Below, piece after piece: positions 60,769 through 64,000 of a stretch of 64,000 nt of DNA. A program made the translations under genes and the position numbers. Source of the stretch: Ferrovibrio sp. (lineage in GTDB: Bacteria > Pseudomonadota > Alphaproteobacteria > Ferrovibrionales > Ferrovibrionaceae); the NCBI GenBank assembly GCA_017991315.1, contig JAGOQS010000002.1, positions 1 through 64,000 of the forward strand. The letters run 5' to 3'. Every line of letters starts with the position of its first letter. Within the stretch, counting starts at the first letter, position 1. Under the pieces are notes generated by a model, which was not told where the DNA came from, ran no database searches, and saw nothing but the letters and a program-made list of their open reading frames with translations.

Positions 60769-61455
60769 ATGCGGGCAGTGATCGCCAAGACGCTTCAGAG
60801 CGCCTTCCTGGCTGGTGCCGTTTTCACCCTATCAGGAGTATTCCTGACCGCCGCACCAGCCCTGGCGCAGAAGGGTCCCCGGCACCCCACCGCCCCGATT
60901 CCCTTCGAGCAGGAACGCGCCCGCGAACGCGGCGACCGCGCCATGCTGCTGCTGAACGAAGATGCTTCGCGCATTCCGGGCCACCGCATCGTTGAACTGC
61001 CGATCATCAATGGCAAGATGGGCGAGCATGCCAAGCTGGACGACAACGTGGAAATCTTCTTCCCGTTCGGCCGCATCCTCACCGCCACCACCGAAATCCA
61101 CAAATACCGCCCGACTGGCGTGAAAACCGAGGGCATGGGGCCGGAATTCCTGCCTGACCCGCGCTATAACCGCGTGAAGAATTTCGACCGCGCACTGGGC
61201 GTTGTCTGCGCCAGCGAGCGTGTTGACGGTGGCCCGTACAAGGTGGAATTGCGCCGCGGCAGCGACCAGAGCCTGTCGCTGGTGCGCAGCATTCCGGCCG
61301 AGAACAAGCCGGCGAATGACGATGATGCCGTGTCCTATCGCGTCGTCAGCTCGATGGACATCCGCTACCTGAGCCGCCAGGAACCCGAGGCCGACCGCCT
61401 CTACCGCCGTTGCCTGCAGGGCAACGACGCCCAGCGTATCAGCCAGAAAGACTAA
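60769..61455 (+). CDS. Exported protein of unknown function
   Basis: A 228-residue protein with a signal peptide (1-34, cleavage near ALAQK). The mature part is rich in charged residues, with two cysteines (VVCASE and RRCLQGN) near the ends of the domain. No family is recognised. A ribosome site GGGGGAG precedes the ATG at 60769; a longer frame upstream has no support. A small membrane protein gene follows 30 bases later. Confidence 0.7.
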   Translation: MRAVIAKTLQSAFLAGAVFTLSGVFLTAAPALAQKGPRHPTAPIPFEQERARERGDRAMLLLNEDASRIPGHRIVELPIINGKMGEHAKLDDNVEIFFPFGRILTATTEIHKYRPTGVKTEGMGPEFLPDPRYNRVKNFDRALGVVCASERVDGGPYKVELRRGSDQSLSLVRSIPAENKPANDDDAVSYRVVSSMDIRYLSRQEPEADRLYRRCLQGNDAQRISQKD

Positions 61456-61485
61456 GCCCCTCGCTTCCGGGGCGGAGACCAGCGT

Positions 61486-61653
61486 ATGTCCTGGCAATCC
61501 TGGGCCCAGTTGCTGGGCCTACTGATGGCTGCCCTGCTGATCCTGCCCGCCGCCCTGCGGCTGCCATGGAAAAGCCGCCGCATCCTGGTCTATATCGCCG
61601 GCTGGCTGGCCATATTCGCCATCGTCGGGCTGATCATCCAATTGCTTCAATAA
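61486..61653 (+). CDS. Small two-helix membrane protein (55 aa)
   Basis: A 55-residue frame (MSWQSWAQLLGLLMAALLIL...VGLIIQLLQ) with host-like codon use. It has two hydrophobic helices, WAQLLGLLMAALLILPAAL and ILVYIAGWLAIFAIVGLIIQLL, joined by a basic RLPWKSRR turn, so the loop is probably cytoplasmic. The second helix resembles the anchor preceding retropepsin-like aspartic protease domains in alphaproteobacteria, but no such domain follows. It is 30 bases after the upstream gene, so likely co-transcribed. The function is unknown. Confidence 0.6.
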   Translation: MSWQSWAQLLGLLMAALLILPAALRLPWKSRRILVYIAGWLAIFAIVGLIIQLLQ

Positions 61654-61794
61654 CCTTCTCCAGTAACGTTCTGGGGAGCAATCCATCGCGCGATTGACGC
61701 TCGGGTGGGCGCTGGAGCTAAATACCGCCCGGCGCGCAGGCGGACAGAGAATCCACACAACGCCGCGCAAGCCCACACAGAGAGGAACACATCC

Positions 61795-62652
61795 ATGAAT
61801 GAAATGCTGAGCCTGGCGCCAAAGGTGGACTTCTCCCGGCGCGGCTTTGTCGCCACCGGCCTGATTTCCGGCTTCTCGCTTGCCGCCGCACCGGTGGTGG
61901 CGCAGAGCATCATCACCACCGACACCACCGGCCTCACCGCCGGCGAAGTGAAGGTGCCGGTACCGGGCGGCCAGATGGCGGCCTACCGCGCCATGCCGGC
62001 CAAGGACGGCCCCTTCCCCACCGTGCTGGTGATCCAGGAAATCTTTGGCGTGCATGAGCATATCAAGGATGTGTGCCGTCGCCTCGCCAAACTCGGCTAT
62101 CTCGCCATCGCGCCGGACCTCTATGCCCGCCAGGCCGATATGAGCAAGGTGACCGAGATGCAGGCCGCCGTTGCCGTGGCCGGCCAGGTGCCGGATGCGC
62201 AGGTGATGGCCGATCTCGACGCCATGGCTGCCTGGGCCAAGAAGAATGGCGGCGACCAGGCCAAGCTCGGTATCACCGGCTTCTGCTGGGGCGGCCGCAT
62301 CACCTGGCTCTATGCCGCGCATAACCCGAACCTCACCGTTGGCGTCGCCTGGTATGGCCGCGTCGTCGGCCAGCCGAACGAGCGCCAGCCGCGCAATCCG
62401 GTGGACCTCGCCGCCGCGATCAAGGCGCCGGTGCTGGGCCTCTATGGCGGCGCCGACCAGGGTATCCCGAACGACACGGTCGAGCAGATGCGCGCCGCGT
62501 TGCGCACCGCCGGCAAGACCTTCGACTTCATGATCTATCCGGACACGCCGCATGCCTTCCATGCCGATTACCGCGCTACCTACCGGAAGGCGCAGGCGGA
62601 AGATGGCTGGGCCAAGATGCATGCCTGGTTCGTGCGCCACGGCCTCGGCTGA
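61795..62652 (+). CDS. Dienelactone hydrolase family protein with Tat-type signal
   Basis: A 285-residue hydrolase. The N-terminal [25 protein letters not shown] is a Tat-like export signal. The nucleophile is Cys in [12 protein letters not shown], the acid in YGGADQGIP and the His in [10 protein letters not shown], the dienelactone hydrolase triad. [24 protein letters not shown] is the usual oxyanion region. It is exported, so it may act on periplasmic lactones or esters. Start at 61795 follows GAGAGGAAC. Confidence 0.88.
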   Translation: MNEMLSLAPKVDFSRRGFVATGLISGFSLAAAPVVAQSIITTDTTGLTAGEVKVPVPGGQMAAYRAMPAKDGPFPTVLVIQEIFGVHEHIKDVCRRLAKLGYLAIAPDLYARQADMSKVTEMQAAVAVAGQVPDAQVMADLDAMAAWAKKNGGDQAKLGITGFCWGGRITWLYAAHNPNLTVGVAWYGRVVGQPNERQPRNPVDLAAAIKAPVLGLYGGADQGIPNDTVEQMRAALRTAGKTFDFMIYPDTPHAFHADYRATYRKAQAEDGWAKMHAWFVRHGLG

Positions 62653-62675
62653 GCTGCAGCGATAAAGCTTGAGCG

Positions 62676-62713
62676 AACGGCGGTCCGGGCAATCCGGGCC
62701 GCCGTTTTCTTTT
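62676..62713 (+). terminator. Rho-independent terminator after the dienelactone hydrolase gene
   Basis: A 13-bp stem with one G-T wobble (AACGGCGGTCCGG, 62676-62688, pairing with 62694-62706) closes a 5-base loop and is followed by TTCTTTT. It ends the unit 24 bases after the stop. Confidence 0.8.
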
Positions 62714-62758
62714 GCCCTCATGCTAAGCTTGAACCTCATTAGCACCGGGGCCGATTCC

Positions 62759-63124
62759 ATGCTGCTTGTTGCCACCTACACTGCCGCCAGCCCGATCGAA
62801 GGTGTCGGCCTGTTCGCCGCCGAGGCGATTCCAGCCGGTACGCTGATCTGGCGTTTCGAGCCGGCTTTCGACCGCGTCATAGCGGAAGACGTGGTCGCGC
62901 AATTGCCGCCACCGGCGCGCGCTTTCGTTGAACGCTATGGCTACATCACGCCGCAGATTCCAGGCGGCTGGGTGGTCAGCCTGGATAACACGCGCTTCAT
63001 CAATCACGCCGCCGATCCCAACACCGACAACACCACACCACAGACTTTTGCCCGCCGCGCCATCGCCAAGGGCGAGGAGATCACCTGCGACTACGGTGAA
63101 TTCTGCGAATACACGCTCGATTGA
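62759..63124 (+). CDS. SET-domain protein (putative methyltransferase)
   Basis: A 121-residue compact SET domain. It has GVGLFAAEAIPAGTLIWRFEP, the NH motif in DNTRFINHAADPNTD and the C-terminal GEEITCDYGEFCEYTLD, with the catalytic Tyr in CDYG. No pre- or post-SET zinc domains are present. Bacterial single-domain SET proteins are of uncertain substrate. An in-frame ATG at 62720 would add 13 residues; the one at 62759 starts just before the conserved fold. Confidence 0.85.
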   Translation: MLLVATYTAASPIEGVGLFAAEAIPAGTLIWRFEPAFDRVIAEDVVAQLPPPARAFVERYGYITPQIPGGWVVSLDNTRFINHAADPNTDNTTPQTFARRAIAKGEEITCDYGEFCEYTLD

Positions 63125-63161
63125 GCGCTGCCCCGCCACGCGGCACGAAGATGGCCGCGTC

Positions 63162-63175
63162 TTGATCTGAGTCAA
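63162..63175. promoter_or_regulatory. FNR/FixK-type box
   Basis: TTGATCTGAGTCAA matches TTGAT-N4-(A/G)TCAA, the FNR/FixK consensus, with one change from perfect symmetry. Its centre is 70 bases before the ATG of the 34-aa membrane protein; with the usual -41.5 position this puts the transcript start near 63210 and leaves a leader of about 29 bases. Low oxygen control is inference. Confidence 0.6.
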
Positions 63176-63238
63176 TGCCGCCGGATCTGCAGCGACCTAA
63201 CCTGCATCCATCAACAGTCAGTACCCAGGATGCAGATC

Positions 63239-63343
63239 ATGACCACGTTCGAGACATTTTATCTTTGTGGTGTTGTTGCGGCTTTCACGCTGTTCGCAGC
63301 TACCCTGGCTTTCGCCAGCATCACTTCCGGCTCTCGCCACTGA
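63239..63343 (+). CDS. Small membrane protein (34 aa), probably oxygen-regulated
   Basis: A 34-residue frame, MTTFETFYLCGVVAAFTLFA followed by ATLAFASITSGSRH. It has one hydrophobic helix across residues 8-27 and a CAGGA ribosome site 10 bases upstream. Similar small helical proteins occur in alphaproteobacteria and are usually unannotated. Size and topology recall oxidase accessory subunits such as CydX or CcoQ, but no oxidase gene is in the window. The FNR-type box upstream is the best functional hint. Confidence 0.55.
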   Translation: MTTFETFYLCGVVAAFTLFAATLAFASITSGSRH

Positions 63344-63659
63344 TCTGGTCCGATTGAATTTCAGACTACGATGGCTTGGCCTCCGCCATGCTGTCGAAGG
63401 CGAGCGGCGTCGGCAGTCTCACCCCCTGCCGCGCCGCGAGCGCTTTTTCCGCCGGGCATCGGCGGTGCCGCCCGAATGATCCTCACCCAGAGCGCATAAT
63501 TCCTGGGCAGAGTGGCGCAGATTCCACCGCCGCCCCCGAGACTTAGGCCAAATTTCCCGGTTCAGCGCAGATCATAGCTTGGCACGCTTTGTGCTACCCG
63601 CTATCCTACACATACCTGTATAGACCAATTTTGATGGCTGGCAGATAGGTGGGGGACCG
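63344..63659. other. 316-base intergenic stretch without a recognisable gene
   Basis: Between the small membrane protein and the dioxygenase gene I see no supported coding frame. The last 70 bases contain a weakly symmetric element ACACATACCTGTAT (63608-63621) that could be an operator, and a ribosome site GGTGGGGGA ahead of the next ATG. Confidence 0.5.
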
Positions 63660-64000
63660 ATGAGTGGCGTGAGCGCATTGCCGACCAATGACAAAAGCCC
63701 CGGGGGTGAACAATCTCCTGTGAGCGAGCAGGATATAGCCAACTTCCAGAAGGATGGCGTCATCGTCGTACGCGGTGCCTTCCGCGACTGGATCGCGCCG
63801 CTGCAGGCCGGCACCGCCGCATTGATGGCCAATCCGAGCCCGCTGGAGCGCACCGTGAAGCCGGAAGACGGTTCGGCGCCGTTCTTCCAGGATCTCTGCA
63901 ACTGGCAGCGCATTCCGCAATTCCAGGATTTCGTGCTGCATTCTGGCGCCGCCAAGCTGGCCGCCGCCCTGATGCGTTCGAACACCGCGCGCTTCTTCCA
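63660..64000 (+). CDS. Phytanoyl-CoA dioxygenase family protein (partial)
   Basis: The first 113 codons of a gene that runs off the right edge. After a variable first 25 residues comes EQDIANFQKDGVIVVRGAFRDWIAPLQAG and FFQDLCNWQRIPQFQDFVLHS, the N-terminal pattern of PhyH-like Fe(II)/2-oxoglutarate dioxygenases. The metal-binding H-x-D and distal His are outside the window. Such enzymes hydroxylate diverse small molecules. The ATG at 63660 follows GGTGGGGGA. Confidence 0.85.
   Translation, partial: MSGVSALPTNDKSPGGEQSPVSEQDIANFQKDGVIVVRGAFRDWIAPLQAGTAALMANPSPLERTVKPEDGSAPFFQDLCNWQRIPQFQDFVLHSGAAKLAAALMRSNTARFF

Noticed and set aside
63572-63985. Minus-strand frame at the right edge
   Set aside because: It is antisense to the phytanoyl-CoA dioxygenase start, which has a good ribosome site and family motifs.

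Overview
The window looks like a chromosomal segment of a free-living, GC-rich alphaproteobacterium, probably from the Rhodospirillales or a neighbouring group. The support is a tRNA-Tyr/tRNA-Gly/tuf cluster beside rlmB, the yfgM-bamB-der block, a glnE-bcp-M23 peptidase-bactofilin block, DUF2783 and DUF2889 proteins, many ABC uptake systems, and uniformly high GC at third codon positions. Species cannot be read from the sequence.

Layout. 1-6.5 kb: the 5' end of tuf, two tRNAs, rlmB, bacterioferritin, a TlpA-like thioredoxin, a secreted hydrolase pair, a membrane-spanning BTAD/TPR regulator and a bacterioferritin-associated ferredoxin. 6.7-8.4 kb: an intact tRNA-Thr followed by a 1.63-kb AT-rich mini-island that ends in a 45-nt copy of the tRNA 3' half; it carries two overlapping unknown genes, one with a PD-(D/E)XK nuclease signature, and no integrase. 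8.4-14.6 kb: a GpdQ-like phosphodiesterase divergent from a Ugp-like ABC importer with a DeoR/GlpR-type regulator, probably a glycerophosphodiester or polyol phosphate scavenging unit. 14.7-20.3 kb: a BenE-like transporter, a receiver protein with a helical partner, DUF2889 and SGNH proteins, and an M20 amidohydrolase. 20.4-21.4 kb: a second AT-rich island, a membrane-anchored PD-(D/E)XK protein split by a one-base frameshift at T-runs. 21.7-27.8 kb: a branched-chain-type ABC importer with two tandem paralogous binding proteins. 28-32.8 kb: a diguanylate cyclase, two PaaG-type isomerases, a PaaI thioesterase and an aldo/keto reductase. 32.9-33.5 kb: a third AT-rich orphan nuclease-like gene.

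33.5-48.1 kb: TfoX-like protein, fluoride channel, ferredoxin plus cysteine desulfurase, anmK divergent from tyrS, a YhdP-like giant, glnE, bcp, an M23 peptidase and a bactofilin, with an inverted pair of DnaA-box matches before the last two. 48.1-63.1 kb: lipid acyltransferase, prfB with its +1 frameshift site, DsbA-like and M48 proteins (envelope quality control), an odd gamma-glutamyltransferase, an aminotransferase, der-bamB-yfgM, secreted proteins and a SET protein. The right edge holds an FNR-type box before a 34-aa membrane protein and the start of a phytanoyl-CoA dioxygenase gene.

The most unusual theme is three unrelated-looking, AT-rich, nuclease-fold genes (7.7, 20.4 and 32.9 kb) dropped separately into GC-rich housekeeping DNA. 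The tRNA-Thr mini-island is the best candidate for an undescribed mobile or defence unit.
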